The notes beneath the pieces were generated by a model. The model made no database searches, had not been told where the DNA came from, and was given only the letters and a program-made list of their open reading frames with translations. DNA of 64,000 nucleotides from Luteimonas terrae. GTDB taxonomy: Bacteria; Pseudomonadota; Gammaproteobacteria; Xanthomonadales; Xanthomonadaceae. The stretch covers positions 1,674,001-1,738,000 of the forward strand of contig NZ_SMTG01000002.1 in NCBI RefSeq assembly GCF_004358165.1, in the 5' to 3' direction. Positions 46,477 through 55,789 of the stretch are shown piece after piece (positions within the stretch are counted from its first letter, which is position 1; each line of letters opens with the position of its first letter). The position numbers and the translations under genes are program-made.

Positions 46477-46938
46477 TTACTCCGCGACGATCTGCGCGCT
46501 GGCACCGCTGCCGAACACGCGTGCACGCGAACCCACCTGCAGGCCGTTCGTGTGTGCCGACTGGATGGCCGACTCGCTGCCGTCGTCGAACTTCAGCATC
46601 ACCATGTAGGCCGTGACCGCTTGTCCCGCAGCTGGCGTCGAAGCCGCACCGGCCACGGCATCCTGGGCGACGCCACTGGCGACCTGGTACGCGTCATAGG
46701 CGTATTCGCCCGCGACGTTCGAGGCCGCGCGGCCGGCGATGCGTCCCAGCGCGCGTCCGAATGCGCCGCTGGTCCGCGACGGCGCCGCCGCCTGCTGCTG
46801 GCTCGCCACGGCCACCTGGATCGGGCTGATGGCCGTGATCAGGCCGCTCCGGAACGACATTTCCTGGGCCGAGACGTTAGAAGCCGCCATCCCTACGACG
46901 CACGCGAACACCACGCCCCACATCTTCCGCATCTTCAT
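46477..46938 (-). CDS. SlyB-like exported protein
   Basis: 153 residues with a Sec signal (cleaved near VSAQ, about residue 24). The mature start SFRSGLITAISPIQVA and the C-terminal block YMVMLKFDDGSESAIQSAHT followed by GLQVGSRARVFG match the layout of SlyB/Pcp outer-membrane proteins, in which a glycine-zipper stands between them. Here the central part is Ala/Gly-rich (GRIAGRAASNVAGEYAYDAY) and there is no lipobox cysteine, so it is a non-lipidated relative. AGGGG precedes ATG 46938; ATG 46932 is an alternative. It lies downstream of gltA with a terminator between. Confidence 0.8.
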   Translation of the reverse strand: MKMRKMWGVVFACVVGMAASNVSAQEMSFRSGLITAISPIQVAVASQQQAAAPSRTSGAFGRALGRIAGRAASNVAGEYAYDAYQVASGVAQDAVAGAASTPAAGQAVTAYMVMLKFDDGSESAIQSAHTNGLQVGSRARVFGSGASAQIVAE

Positions 46939-47088
46939 CGCTCCATCCCCTCTGCTGATTGCCCCGGGCGCGGTGGCGGCCACCTGCGCGACAGGGCCAG
47001 TCTGCCGGGACGACCGGAGCGTCACCGCAGGAAAAGCGCAGGGCCGGCCGTCGGAAACCTCCGATGCGTGGCTGCCAGAAACGACGAA

Positions 47089-47106
47089 GGCGGCCCGAAG
47101 GCCGCC
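47089..47106 (-). terminator. Terminator-like hairpin after gltA with UUCG loop
   Basis: GGCGGCC / GGCCGCC stem of 7 bp closing TTCG on the minus strand, 40 bases after the gltA stop, followed by TTCGTCGTTT. Confidence 0.6.
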
Positions 47107-47146
47107 CCGTCACCACCGCGTATGGGCCGCCAGGCCCGCCGCAGGA

Positions 47147-48448
47147 TCAGCGCTTGCTGCTGTCCGTGTAATCGCGGACGTCGTAGCCGGTGTAGATCTG
47201 GCGCGGCCGGCCGATCTTCGCTTCCGGATCGACCTGCTGCTCGAGCCAGTGCGCGACCCAGCCGGCGGTGCGGCCGATCGCGAACATTACGGTGAACATC
47301 TCGGTCGGAATCTTCAGCGCCTTGTAGATGATGCCGCTGTAGAAATCGACGTTCGGGTACAGCTTGCGCTCGACGAAGTAGTCGTCCTTCAGCGCGGCTT
47401 CCTCGAGCTTCATCGCCACGTCGAGCAGCGGGTCGTTGATGCCCAGCTCGCCGAGGACCTTGTGGGTCATCTCGCGGATGATCTTCGCGCGCGGGTCGAA
47501 GTTCTTGTAGACGCGGTGGCCGAAGCCCATCAGACGGAACGGGTCGTTCTTGTCCTTGGCGCGCTTGACCGCGGTCTCGACGTTGTCGGCAGTGCCGATC
47601 TCGGCGAGCTGCTTGAGCACCGCCTCGTTGGCGCCGCCGTGCGCGGGGCCCCACAGCGCGGTGATGCCGGCGGCGACCGAGGCGTACGGATTGGCGCCCG
47701 TCGAACCGACCAGACGCACGGTCGAGGTCGACGCGTTCTGCTCGTGGTCGGCGTGCAGGATGAAGAGCAGATCCATCGCCTTGGCGACGACCGGGTTGAG
47801 CTCCAGCGGCTCGCTCGGCACTTCGAACATCATGTGCAGGAAGCGGTCGACGTAGTTCAGGCTGTTGCGCGGGTAGCGGATCGGCTGGCCGATCGAATAG
47901 CGGTACGCGGCCGCGGCGAGCGTCGGCACCTTGGCGATCAGGCGGATCGCGGCGAGGCGGCGCTGCTCGGGATCCTGCAGGTCCAGCGTGTCGTGATAGA
48001 AGGCCGACATCGAGGCCACCGACGCGGCGAGCATCGCCATCGGGTGCGCGTCGTGACGGAAGCCCTGCAGGAAGCTCTTGAGCGACTCGTGCATCATCGT
48101 GTGATGCGTGACTTCGTGCTCGAACTTGGCGAACTCGTCCTTGTTCGGCAGCTCGCCGGCCTGCAGCAGGTAGGCGACTTCGAGGAAGTTCGACTTCTCG
48201 GCCAGCTGGTCGATCGGGTAGCCGCGATACAGCAGCACGCCCTCGTCGCCGTCGATGTAGGTGATCGCCGACTTGCAGCTGGCGGTGGCGGTGAAGCCGG
48301 AATCGTAGGTGAAACAGCCGGTTTCCTTCGGCAGCTTCGAGATGTCGACGCAGGGGTTGCCGAGCGTGCCGTGCAGGACGGGCAGCGTCACCGTCTTGCC
48401 GGCGGCGTCGAGCGTGACCTGGTCGAGCTTGGAGTTGGATTCAGACAC
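47147..48448 (-). CDS. gltA: Citrate synthase (type II)
   Basis: 433-residue TCA-cycle enzyme condensing acetyl-CoA and oxaloacetate. The length and [17 protein letters not shown] start are those of the hexameric Gram-negative type. Catalytic histidines are in [13 protein letters not shown] and [16 protein letters not shown], and [14 protein letters not shown] and [17 protein letters not shown] complete the active site. The gene stands alone, downstream of an extended -10-like promoter and with a hairpin terminator. Confidence 0.97.
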   Translation of the reverse strand: MSESNSKLDQVTLDAAGKTVTLPVLHGTLGNPCVDISKLPKETGCFTYDSGFTATASCKSAITYIDGDEGVLLYRGYPIDQLAEKSNFLEVAYLLQAGELPNKDEFAKFEHEVTHHTMMHESLKSFLQGFRHDAHPMAMLAASVASMSAFYHDTLDLQDPEQRRLAAIRLIAKVPTLAAAAYRYSIGQPIRYPRNSLNYVDRFLHMMFEVPSEPLELNPVVAKAMDLLFILHADHEQNASTSTVRLVGSTGANPYASVAAGITALWGPAHGGANEAVLKQLAEIGTADNVETAVKRAKDKNDPFRLMGFGHRVYKNFDPRAKIIREMTHKVLGELGINDPLLDVAMKLEEAALKDDYFVERKLYPNVDFYSGIIYKALKIPTEMFTVMFAIGRTAGWVAHWLEQQVDPEAKIGRPRQIYTGYDVRDYTDSSKR

Positions 48449-48522
48449 TCTAAAGGCTCCTCATTTCTCCGGACGGCAACGCCATCCGGCCTGGCGGGCG
48501 CGGCAGGTGCCGCAACGCATCA

Positions 48523-48531
48523 ATTATCGCA
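48523..48531 (-). promoter_or_regulatory. Possible extended -10 promoter of gltA
   Basis: TGC followed by GATAAT on the minus strand, 75 bases before the gltA ATG. No good -35 is present at the normal spacing, which extended -10 promoters can tolerate. Confidence 0.35.
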
Positions 48532-48638
48532 TAGCGATTCCGTGCGCGCCGGCACGCGGCATTGCACGAAAGTCGAACACGACGAACGCTGCCGCATTGG
48601 AAAATGCAGCAGAAATACAAGTGATCGGGAACGCAGAC

Positions 48639-48656
48639 GGCCGCCCGAGGGCGGCC
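48639..48656 (-). terminator. Hairpin after rpmE2
   Basis: Perfect GGCCGCCC / GGGCGGCC stem of 8 bp with a 2-base loop, 58 bases after the L31 stop; a 2-base loop means the stem would open by a pair. No U-tract. Confidence 0.4.
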
Positions 48657-48713
48657 GCCGGTGTCGTCGAACGATGCGCGCCACACGGGCGACACGCATC
48701 GTCATGCAGACGC

Positions 48714-48965
48714 TTACTTGGCGTAGCGCTTGCGGAACTTGTCGACGCGACCGCTGGTGTCGATGATCTTGTTCTGGCCGGTGTAGAACGGATGCGTGGC
48801 CGAGGACACTTCGATCTTGATCAGCGGGTATTCGTTGCCGTCCTCCCACTGGATCGTTTCCTTCGCCGAGGCGGCGAGGGTCGAGCGGGTGAGGAACTTG
48901 AAGCCATCGGACGTGACGTCCTGGAAGACGACTTCGCGGTATTCGGGATGGATGTCGGCCTTCAT
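48714..48965 (-). CDS. rpmE2: 50S ribosomal protein L31 type B
   Basis: 83 residues. [20 protein letters not shown] and [20 protein letters not shown] are hallmarks of L31; the zinc-binding cysteines of type A L31 are absent, so this is the zinc-independent type B (YkgM-like) form. In bacteria with both forms type B is used under zinc shortage, but in xanthomonads it is commonly the housekeeping copy. ATG 48965 is chosen by homology; the upstream in-frame extension is not conserved. Confidence 0.96.
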   Translation of the reverse strand: MKADIHPEYREVVFQDVTSDGFKFLTRSTLAASAKETIQWEDGNEYPLIKIEVSSATHPFYTGQNKIIDTSGRVDKFRKRYAK

Positions 48966-48999
48966 GGCGGGCACCAGAGTTGCGGAAGGTAAGAGCGGC

Positions 49000-49029
49000 A
49001 TTTTAGCGGGCAATCGACCCGCCACGCAA
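49000..49029 (-). promoter_or_regulatory. Putative sigma70 promoter of rpmE2
   Basis: TTGCGT (49029-49024), an 18-base spacer and TAAAAT (49005-49000) on the minus strand, 35 bases before the rpmE2 ATG and in the gap after the nucleoside hydrolase gene. No Zur-type operator is obvious. Confidence 0.45.
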
Positions 49030-49046
49030 GCGGGCCGTCGCCGGAC

Positions 49047-49982
49047 TCAGCGGGACAGGGCGCGACGGATCCGGGCATGGAAACGCGCGGTGTCGAAGCG
49101 CATCAGGATGCGGGCATTGTCCGCCCGGCCGAGCTGACGCTGCCAGTCGACGATCGTGGCACCACGCGCGGGCCCGTGGTCGAGCACGACATCGAGCGGA
49201 CGCTCGACGACTTCGGTCGCGGCGTCGGGCTCGAGCACCCAGGCCATCGCCAGCGCATCGGCCGAGTGCCAGTCGTCGCCGCGGCGATCGGCAGACCATT
49301 CGCGGGTCTTGCGCGAGATCGCATCGTAGAAGCGGCCGATCTCGCCGCCTTCCTGCATCCACGTCACCACCGCATCGTGCGGCAGGCCGTGTGCCACCGT
49401 AGCCTCCCAGTCCGACAGATCGAACTGCGGGAAGGCATCGAACACGATCTTCGCCGCCTCCGGGTCGAAGTAGGCATTGAACTCGGCACTGGGCGTGATG
49501 TTGCCGTGCCCGGTCACCGCGCCCGACATCGCCACGAATCGCGCGATACGCGTGGGCAACGTGGGGTCGAGCTTCAGCGCCAGCGCCACGTTGGTCAGTG
49601 GACCGAGCGCAACCAGCACGAGCCGGCCGGCGTGGACGTGGGACAGGCGCAGGATCGCCAGCGCGGCGTGCTCGTCCTCGACACGACGACGCGCAGGCGT
49701 ATAGCCCACATCGCCGAAGCCGTCGTTGCCGTGCACATAGGCGGCGTCGGGCGCCGCATGGAGCAGCGGCGACGCACTGCCGGCGAACACGGGCACATCG
49801 GGATGCCCCGCCACTTCGCACAGCTTGAGCGCGTTGGCGACCGTATGCTGCAAGCCGACATTGCCGGCAGCGATGGTCAGGCCGACGACGTCGTGCGCGT
49901 CGTCATCGAATGCCAGCAACAGCGCAAGGGCGTCATCGACGCCGGGATCGGTATCGATCAGCAACGGGATCTTGTCGGTCAT
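49047..49982 (-). CDS. Inosine-uridine preferring nucleoside hydrolase family protein
   Basis: 311-residue hydrolase that cleaves the N-glycosidic bond of ribonucleosides in salvage. The Ca2+-binding signature DTDPGVDDA is at residues 10-18; GNVGLQHTVANALKL, VHGNDGFGD, LVALGPLTNVALALK and SGAVTGHGNITPSAEFNAYFDP are the other conserved blocks, and DALAMAWVLEP near the C-terminus supplies the last Asp. Substrate preference (purine or pyrimidine) cannot be assigned by eye. Lies downstream of the RcsB-like regulator on the same strand with a 52-base gap. Confidence 0.93.
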   Translation of the reverse strand: MTDKIPLLIDTDPGVDDALALLLAFDDDAHDVVGLTIAAGNVGLQHTVANALKLCEVAGHPDVPVFAGSASPLLHAAPDAAYVHGNDGFGDVGYTPARRRVEDEHAALAILRLSHVHAGRLVLVALGPLTNVALALKLDPTLPTRIARFVAMSGAVTGHGNITPSAEFNAYFDPEAAKIVFDAFPQFDLSDWEATVAHGLPHDAVVTWMQEGGEIGRFYDAISRKTREWSADRRGDDWHSADALAMAWVLEPDAATEVVERPLDVVLDHGPARGATIVDWQRQLGRADNARILMRFDTARFHARIRRALSR

Positions 49983-50034
49983 GCGGCATTATCGCCGACC
50001 CGGACCGCGACCGGCCACCGCACGGATGTCCGCC

Positions 50035-50688
50035 TTAAGACGTCAGCCCGTGGTCGCGCGCGTAGGCGTAGAGCTGGCTGTTGTTGTCGAGGCCGAGCTT
50101 GTGCATCGCGTCGTTCTTCTGCCGGCTGATCGTCTTGACGCTGCGCGAAAGCCGCACCGCGATCTCGCTGACGGTCAGGCCGCCGACGAACAGCCGCACC
50201 ACTTCCGCTTCGTGCGGGGAGATGCGGGCCGGCTGCCGGTCCAGTCCGCCGGCCTGGTCGAGCACGTCGCGCATCGCACGGCAGAAATAGATGCGCCCGG
50301 CGGCGACCTTCTGGATCGCAGTGAGCAGTTCATTGCGCGCGGACGTCTTGTCGACGAGGCCGCGCACGCCGGCATCGACCATCGCACGCAGCATTGCCGG
50401 GTTCTCGACCTCGGTCAGCACGATGATCGGCAATGCGGGGAACTGGCGACGCAGGGTCAGCAGCAGCGGCAGCCCGTCGCAATCGCGCAATTGCGGGCCA
50501 CGCATCGAGAAGTCGGTCACCAGCAGGTCGCCCGGTCGCGACTTCACCAGCAGTTTGAGCAGGGCCGTGCCGTTCGAGGCCTCTCCGGCAACCTGCAGCG
50601 GCTCACCTGCGCGTTCGATCTCGGCGCGGACGCCGGCAAGTGTGAACGGATGATCGTCAGCAATGAAAATACGTAGCTGGGTGTCCAT
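50035..50688 (-). CDS. RcsB-like LuxR-family response regulator (orphan)
   Basis: 217 residues. Receiver domain with acidic pair D11/D12, phospho-acceptor D59 in LLVTDFSMRG, T92 and K114; then a LuxR-type HTH (about 155-210) SPHEAEVVRLFVGGLTVSEI with RSVKTISRQKNDAMHKLGL. The HTH and the linker closely resemble RcsB of the Rcs phosphorelay, yet no sensor kinase or phosphotransfer gene is beside it. AGGGAGGG precedes the ATG. A perfect inverted repeat lies about 85 bases upstream. Likely controls envelope, motility or exopolysaccharide genes, by analogy only. Confidence 0.92.
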   Translation of the reverse strand: MDTQLRIFIADDHPFTLAGVRAEIERAGEPLQVAGEASNGTALLKLLVKSRPGDLLVTDFSMRGPQLRDCDGLPLLLTLRRQFPALPIIVLTEVENPAMLRAMVDAGVRGLVDKTSARNELLTAIQKVAAGRIYFCRAMRDVLDQAGGLDRQPARISPHEAEVVRLFVGGLTVSEIAVRLSRSVKTISRQKNDAMHKLGLDNNSQLYAYARDHGLTS

Positions 50689-50771
50689 GGAGTCCCTCCC
50701 TGGGCGATGGCAATCGCAGCGTCACGTCCTGCCCTCGTCTGCCCGTCCTTCAGAATTATCCCGCCGTTACC

Positions 50772-50793
50772 CGAAATGCCCACCCACATTTCG
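50772..50793. promoter_or_regulatory. Inverted repeat upstream of the RcsB-like gene
   Basis: Perfect 7-bp repeat CGAAATG / CATTTCG separated by 8 bases, centred in the 204-base gap between recG and the regulator gene, which is AT-richer than its surroundings. Spacing suits a dimeric regulator; autoregulation is possible. Confidence 0.4.
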
Positions 50794-50892
50794 TGACGAA
50801 AATCACATCAGACTCGTGAACAGATACGGTAGTCCGCGCACGTGGAGAAACAGTGAAACCCCTGCCTGCAACCTTGTAAAAAGCCGATCTGT

Positions 50893-53001
50893 TCAGGCCG
50901 AGGCGTATCGCGTCGCGCTTCCGATCCATCGGGTCACGATCCGGTCGCCCAGATCCGGCCGCTCGGACAACATCGCATCGCCCACAGCGTGCACCGTGGG
51001 CAGCAGGTCAGCGTCGCGCGCCAGATCGGCGAGTCGGAATTCCGCCAGACCGGTCTGACGCGTGCCCAGCAGTTCGCCCGGCCCGCGCAGCGCCAGATCC
51101 TTTTCGGCGATCAGGAAGCCGTCGTTCGTGCTGCGCATGGTGTCCAGCCGCTCACGCGCCATCCGCGACAGCGGCGACTGGTACAGCAGCACGCAACTCG
51201 ACGCGGCGGTCCCGCGCCCCACCCGTCCGCGCAACTGGTGCAATTGCGCGAGGCCCAGGCGTTCCGCGTTCTCGATCACCATCAGCGATGCGTTGGGCAC
51301 GTCGACGCCGACCTCGATGACGGTCGTCGCCACCAGCAGGTCGATGTCGCCACGCTTGAATGCCTGCATCGCGTCCTGCTTCTCGGCCGCCTTCATGCGC
51401 CCGTGCACGAGCGCGACGCGCACGTCGGGCAGCGCGGCGTGCAGCTGCTCGAACGTGGTCTGCGCCGCCTGCGCGACCACCTCGTCCGAATCGTCGATCA
51501 GGGTGCAGACCCAATAGGCCTGCCGCCCTTCCGTACAGGCGTGGCGGATGCGCTCGATCAGCGCGGGCCGACGCTCGCTGCTGAGCACGACGGTCTGGAT
51601 CGGCGTGCGGCCCGGCGGCAGCTCGTCGATCGCCGAGACATCGAGGTCGGCGTAGGCGGACATCGCCAGCGTGCGCGGGATCGGTGTCGCGGTCATCACC
51701 AGCTGGTGCGGCACGCGTTCGCCGCCGGCGCCCTTGTCGCGCAGGGCGAGGCGCTGATGCACGCCGAAGCGGTGCTGTTCGTCGATGATCGCCAGGCCCA
51801 GATCGTGGAAGTCGACGTTCGCCTGCATCAGCGCGTGCGTGCCGACGACCAGCTGCGCGGCGCCCGATGCGATGTCGGCCAGCACCGTCGCGCGTGCACG
51901 TCCAGTGACCTTGCCCGCCAGCCAGGCGACGCGGATGCCGAGCGGCTCGAACCAGCCGCGCAGGTTCTGCGCGTGCTGTTCGGCGAGCAGTTCGGTCGGC
52001 GCCATCAGGGCCGCCTGCAGCCCCGCGTCGATGGCCGCGGCGGCCGCGAGCGCGGCCACCACTGTCTTGCCGCTGCCCACGTCACCCTGGACGAGCCGCA
52101 ACATCGGTTTGCGTTGCGCAAGATCCTTCGACACTTCGCGCAGCACGCGCGACTGCGCGCCGGTCAGCGCGAACGGCAACGACGCGCGCAATGCATCGGC
52201 GAGCGTGCCGGGTCGCAGGGCCGGTGCACGATGCGCCTGCAGCGCGATGCGCTGGCGCCGCAGACTCAGGTGATGGGCCAGCATTTCCTCGAACACGAGG
52301 CGGCGCTGCGCCGGATGCCGGCCCGATGCCAGCAGGCCGAGGTCGGCATCGGCCGGCGGTCGATGCACGTACAGCAGCGCGTCGCGCAGGATCGGAAGGT
52401 CCAGCGTATCGAGCGCTCCGGCCGGCAGCAGTTCCAGTGACGCCGCATCCGGCAGGCGATCGAGCGCCTGGCCGATCAGTCGACGCAACACCTGCGGTCC
52501 GACGCCCTCGACCGCCGGGTAGACGGGATCGAGCCGGTCATCGAGCACCGTCAGCGCATCGCCATCGAGCACCCGGTAACTCGGATGCACGATCTCCAGC
52601 CCCTGCTGCCCGGGACGCGGCGTGCCGAAACAGCACACCCGCGTACCGACCGCGAGCTGCGCGACCTGCGCGGCACGGAAATGGAAGAACCGCAGCACCA
52701 GCGTGCCGCCGGACCCGTCGCCGATGGCGACACGCAGCATCGGGCGTCGCCGGAACCCTTTCTCGACCGCCTCGACGACGCCTTCGATCTGCGCCGGCAC
52801 GCCGCCGCGCAGATGGCGGATCGGCGTGACCCGGGTGCGGTCTTCGTACTGGCGCGGCAGGTGCAGCCACAGATCGCCCAGCGTCGCCAGACCGCGCGCA
52901 ACCAGCTTCTCGGCGACCTTCGGTCCGACGCCCGACAGCGCCGACACCGGCGTGCGGCCCGCGTCGGCGAGTGCCGGGACGCGCGTCCCCGCCCTGCTCA
53001 T
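50893..53001 (-). CDS. recG: ATP-dependent DNA helicase RecG
   Basis: 702-residue branch-migration helicase that remodels stalled forks and Holliday junctions. An N-terminal wedge/OB domain with LSGVGPKVAEKLVARGLATL and LRHLRGGVPAQIEGVVEAVE precedes the SF2 core: Walker A GDVGSGKT (about 305), DEQH box (AIIDEQHRFGVHQR), TATPIPRTLAM (motif III), and TTVIEVGVDVPNASLMVIEN (V) with QLRGRVGRG (VI). ATG 53001 is 16 bases after the ridA stop. Co-directional with ridA-spoT-rpoZ-gmk, a widely conserved order. Confidence 0.96.
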   Translation of the reverse strand: MSRAGTRVPALADAGRTPVSALSGVGPKVAEKLVARGLATLGDLWLHLPRQYEDRTRVTPIRHLRGGVPAQIEGVVEAVEKGFRRRPMLRVAIGDGSGGTLVLRFFHFRAAQVAQLAVGTRVCCFGTPRPGQQGLEIVHPSYRVLDGDALTVLDDRLDPVYPAVEGVGPQVLRRLIGQALDRLPDAASLELLPAGALDTLDLPILRDALLYVHRPPADADLGLLASGRHPAQRRLVFEEMLAHHLSLRRQRIALQAHRAPALRPGTLADALRASLPFALTGAQSRVLREVSKDLAQRKPMLRLVQGDVGSGKTVVAALAAAAAIDAGLQAALMAPTELLAEQHAQNLRGWFEPLGIRVAWLAGKVTGRARATVLADIASGAAQLVVGTHALMQANVDFHDLGLAIIDEQHRFGVHQRLALRDKGAGGERVPHQLVMTATPIPRTLAMSAYADLDVSAIDELPPGRTPIQTVVLSSERRPALIERIRHACTEGRQAYWVCTLIDDSDEVVAQAAQTTFEQLHAALPDVRVALVHGRMKAAEKQDAMQAFKRGDIDLLVATTVIEVGVDVPNASLMVIENAERLGLAQLHQLRGRVGRGTAASSCVLLYQSPLSRMARERLDTMRSTNDGFLIAEKDLALRGPGELLGTRQTGLAEFRLADLARDADLLPTVHAVGDAMLSERPDLGDRIVTRWIGSATRYASA

Positions 53002-53017
53002 GCGCCCGCGGCGTCGA

Positions 53018-53401
53018 TCAGCCGAGCACCATCACCGCGTCGACCTCGAAGCGCGCGCCCTTGGGCAGCGCCGGCACTTCGATGGTGGAGCGCGCGGGAT
53101 AGGGGGCGTCGAAGTATTCGGCCATGACCGCGTTGACCTGCGCGAATTCGCCCAGGTCGGTGACGTACAGACCGACGCGCACGATGTCGTCGAGCGTGCC
53201 GCCAGCGGCGATCGCCACGGCCTTGAGGTTGTCGAACGCACGGCGCGCCTGCGCGGTGATGTCGCCGGCAACGATCTCGCCCGTCGCCGGGTCGAGCGGA
53301 ATCTGTCCCGAGAAGTACACCGTGTTGCCGGCGCGCACGGCCTGCGAATACGGGCCGATCGCGGCGGGCGCGTCCGAGGTGGCAATGGGCGTACGGGGCA
53401 T
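53018..53401 (-). CDS. ridA: RidA family enamine/imine deaminase
   Basis: 127 residues; hydrolyses reactive 2-aminoacrylate and related imines released by PLP enzymes. Conserved blocks IGPYSQAVRAGNTVYFSGQI, ARRAFDNLKAVAIAAGGTLD and the C-terminal PARSTIEVPALPKGARFEVD, whose Arg binds the substrate carboxylate and whose Glu-like end orients water. The position between spoT and recG is common in gammaproteobacteria. Confidence 0.95.
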   Translation of the reverse strand: MPRTPIATSDAPAAIGPYSQAVRAGNTVYFSGQIPLDPATGEIVAGDITAQARRAFDNLKAVAIAAGGTLDDIVRVGLYVTDLGEFAQVNAVMAEYFDAPYPARSTIEVPALPKGARFEVDAVMVLG

Positions 53402-53464
53402 CGGGGAACTCCGGCGACGGGAAAGCCCGCATTCTAGCGGGCGCCCGCGCGCCGGAGATTCGGA

Positions 53465-55636
53465 TTACATCCGCTGCACGCCGTGGACGACCGGCAGGCG
53501 GCGTGTCCGGCGGATCACTTCGGCCAGGTGCTTGCGGCCCTTGACCTCGATCGAGAAGCGGATCGCCGCCACCGTGCTGTCGCGCTCGAGGTAATCGACG
53601 CCGTCGATGTTGGAATGCACGCGCGCGATCGCCGCGGCCACCTGCGCCAGCACGCCGGGGTGGTTCTCCACCTCGATGCGCAGCGCGACGTTGAAGTCGC
53701 CGACTACCTCGCGGTCCCAGTCGATCGCGACCCAGCGCTCGGGCGACTTGCGGTACTCGGCGACGTTCGGGCATTCGATCCGGTGCACGACGATGCCGCG
53801 GCCGGTCGTGTGATAGCCCATGATCTCGTCGCCGGGAATCGGCATGCAGCAGTTGGCGAAGCTGATGATGCCGCGCTCGTCGCCCCGGATGCGGATCGTT
53901 TCGCCGGCCTTGGCGACCAGCTCGGTCGGTACGTCGCCTTCGTTCTGCGCCAGTGCGAGCGCGACCTGCGCAGGCATCCAGTTGCCGAGCGCGATGTCGG
54001 CCATGAGTTCTTCGAGGCGCGGGTATTTCGCCTCGACCAGATACGCATCCAGCCGTTCCTGCGGCAGACGGTCCAGCGAGGTGCCCAGCAGTTCCAGCGC
54101 GCGGTCGAGCATGCGGTGGCCGAGCTGCACGGCGTCCTCGTGCTGCAGATGCTTGAGCTGGGCGCGGATCGCAGTGCGCGCCTTGCCGGTGACCACGAAC
54201 TCCAGCCACTGCGGGCGCGGCATCGAGGATTTCGCGGTGACGATCTCCACGCGCTGGCCGCTCAGCAGCATCGTGCGCAGCGGCACCAGCTTGCCGTCGA
54301 CACGCGCGGCCACGGCCTGGTTGCCGATGTCGGTGTGCACCGAATACGCGAAATCGAGCGCTGTCGAATTGCGTGGCAGCGACATGATGTCGCCCTTGGG
54401 CGTGAACAGGTAGACCTCGTCCGGGAACAGGTCGACCTTGACGTTTTCCAGGAACTCCAGCGACGAACCGGTCGTGCGCTGCGACTCCAGCAGGCCGGCA
54501 ATCCACGAGTGCGCGCGCGACTGCGCGCTGTTGGGACCATCGCCGCCGTGCTTGTATGCCCAGTGCGCGGCGATGCCGCGTTCGGCGATCAGGTCCATCT
54601 CCTCGGTGCGGATCTGCACTTCGATCGGCGCGCCATAGGGACCGAACAGCACCGTGTGCAGCGACTGGTAGCCGTTGGCTTTCGGGATCGCGATGAAATC
54701 GCGGAAGCGCCCGTCGAGCGGCTTGAACACCGAGTGCGCGATGCCGAGCGCGTGGTAACAGTCCGCCGCGTTGCCGACGATGATCCGGTAGCCGAACACG
54801 TCCATGACCTGGGTGAAGGTTTTCCCCTCGCCCTGCATCTTGTTGTAGATGCTCCACGGCGACTTGATGCGCCCGACCAGCCGGTACTGCAGGCCGGCCG
54901 CGGTCAGCCGCTGCGCGAGCTGCGCCTCGATGCTGGCCAGCGCCTCGCGCCGCACTAGCGGCTGGTTGCGGATGCGCTTTTCCAGAATCATGTGGCGCAT
55001 CGGGTACAACGCATGGAAGCCGAGATCCTGCAGCTCGGCCTTGATCTTGTTCATGCCCAGGCGCTGGGCGATCGGCGCATAGACCTCGAGCGTCTCGCGG
55101 GCGATGCGTTCGCGCGACGGGCCCGGCTGCGCGCCGAGGGTGCGCATGTTGTGCAGGCGGTCGGCGAGTTTGATCAGGATCACGCGCAGGTCGCGCGCCA
55201 TCGCCAGCATCATCTTGCGGAAGCTCTCGGCATCCGCTTCCTGGCGACTGCCGAAGTTGAGCTTGTCGAGCTTGGTCACGCCCTCCACGAGTTCGGCGAC
55301 GGTCTCGCCGAAGGCCGAGGCCAGCGCCTCGCGCGTCAACGGCGTGTCTTCGATGGTGTCGTGCAGGATCGCCGCGACCAGCGTCTCGATGTCGACCTTC
55401 TGTTCGGCGAGCACCACCGCCACCGCAACCGGATGGGTGATGTAGGGCTCGCCGGACTTGCGCATCTGGCCCGAATGCGCGGCCGCGCCGACCGACCACG
55501 CACGCCGCAACTGCACGCGCTGTTCTTCGGGCAGATACAGCGTCGCCCGCTCCAGCACGCGCATGTACTCGGGCACCGCGTCGTCGGCGAGGACGTCGGG
55601 CAGGTCGAGAACGGTGGCGGGTGCGGCGGGCGTCAT
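53465..55636 (-). CDS. spoT: Bifunctional (p)ppGpp synthetase/hydrolase SpoT
   Basis: 723 residues. The hydrolase domain is intact: H54, H68 and the HDTIED motif at 92-97 (H92/D93 and E96/D97), so it can degrade (p)ppGpp. The synthetase domain has KSPWSIYNKMQGEGKTFTQV and YRIIVGNAADCYHALG, and ANGYQSLHTVLFGP; TGS (VYLFTPKGDIMSLP), helical/zinc-finger CCMPIPGDEIMGYHTTGRGI and ACT (GVLAQVAAAIARVHSNIDGV) follow. It lies downstream of rpoZ in the classical gmk-rpoZ-spoT order, with a strong hairpin between. Partner RelA is 30 kb away. Confidence 0.96.
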   Translation of the reverse strand: MTPAAPATVLDLPDVLADDAVPEYMRVLERATLYLPEEQRVQLRRAWSVGAAAHSGQMRKSGEPYITHPVAVAVVLAEQKVDIETLVAAILHDTIEDTPLTREALASAFGETVAELVEGVTKLDKLNFGSRQEADAESFRKMMLAMARDLRVILIKLADRLHNMRTLGAQPGPSRERIARETLEVYAPIAQRLGMNKIKAELQDLGFHALYPMRHMILEKRIRNQPLVRREALASIEAQLAQRLTAAGLQYRLVGRIKSPWSIYNKMQGEGKTFTQVMDVFGYRIIVGNAADCYHALGIAHSVFKPLDGRFRDFIAIPKANGYQSLHTVLFGPYGAPIEVQIRTEEMDLIAERGIAAHWAYKHGGDGPNSAQSRAHSWIAGLLESQRTTGSSLEFLENVKVDLFPDEVYLFTPKGDIMSLPRNSTALDFAYSVHTDIGNQAVAARVDGKLVPLRTMLLSGQRVEIVTAKSSMPRPQWLEFVVTGKARTAIRAQLKHLQHEDAVQLGHRMLDRALELLGTSLDRLPQERLDAYLVEAKYPRLEELMADIALGNWMPAQVALALAQNEGDVPTELVAKAGETIRIRGDERGIISFANCCMPIPGDEIMGYHTTGRGIVVHRIECPNVAEYRKSPERWVAIDWDREVVGDFNVALRIEVENHPGVLAQVAAAIARVHSNIDGVDYLERDSTVAAIRFSIEVKGRKHLAEVIRRTRRLPVVHGVQRM

Positions 55637-55722
55637 CCGCGAAGCCTACGGGCAAGGTCCGGCTTTGGGAACCATGTGACAGGGGCGCGACACCGCGTCT
55701 TCGGCGCACTTCGGCGCAAACG

Positions 55723-55750
55723 CGACGACCCCGCCGGGGCGGGGTCGTCG
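55723..55750 (-). terminator. Strong hairpin between rpoZ and spoT
   Basis: Perfect 12-bp stem CGACGACCCCGC / GCGGGGTCGTCG with a 4-base loop in the 153-base gap after rpoZ. Its stability suggests termination or attenuation between rpoZ and spoT; no U-tract. Confidence 0.65.
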
Positions 55751-55789
55751 GGGCACTCCATCCGCGTGCGGTGCACGCGGCGGGGACGA

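Noticed and set aside
48966..49023. Possible Zur operator upstream of the zinc-independent L31 gene
   Set aside because: No convincing palindrome; only a sigma70-like promoter is supported.
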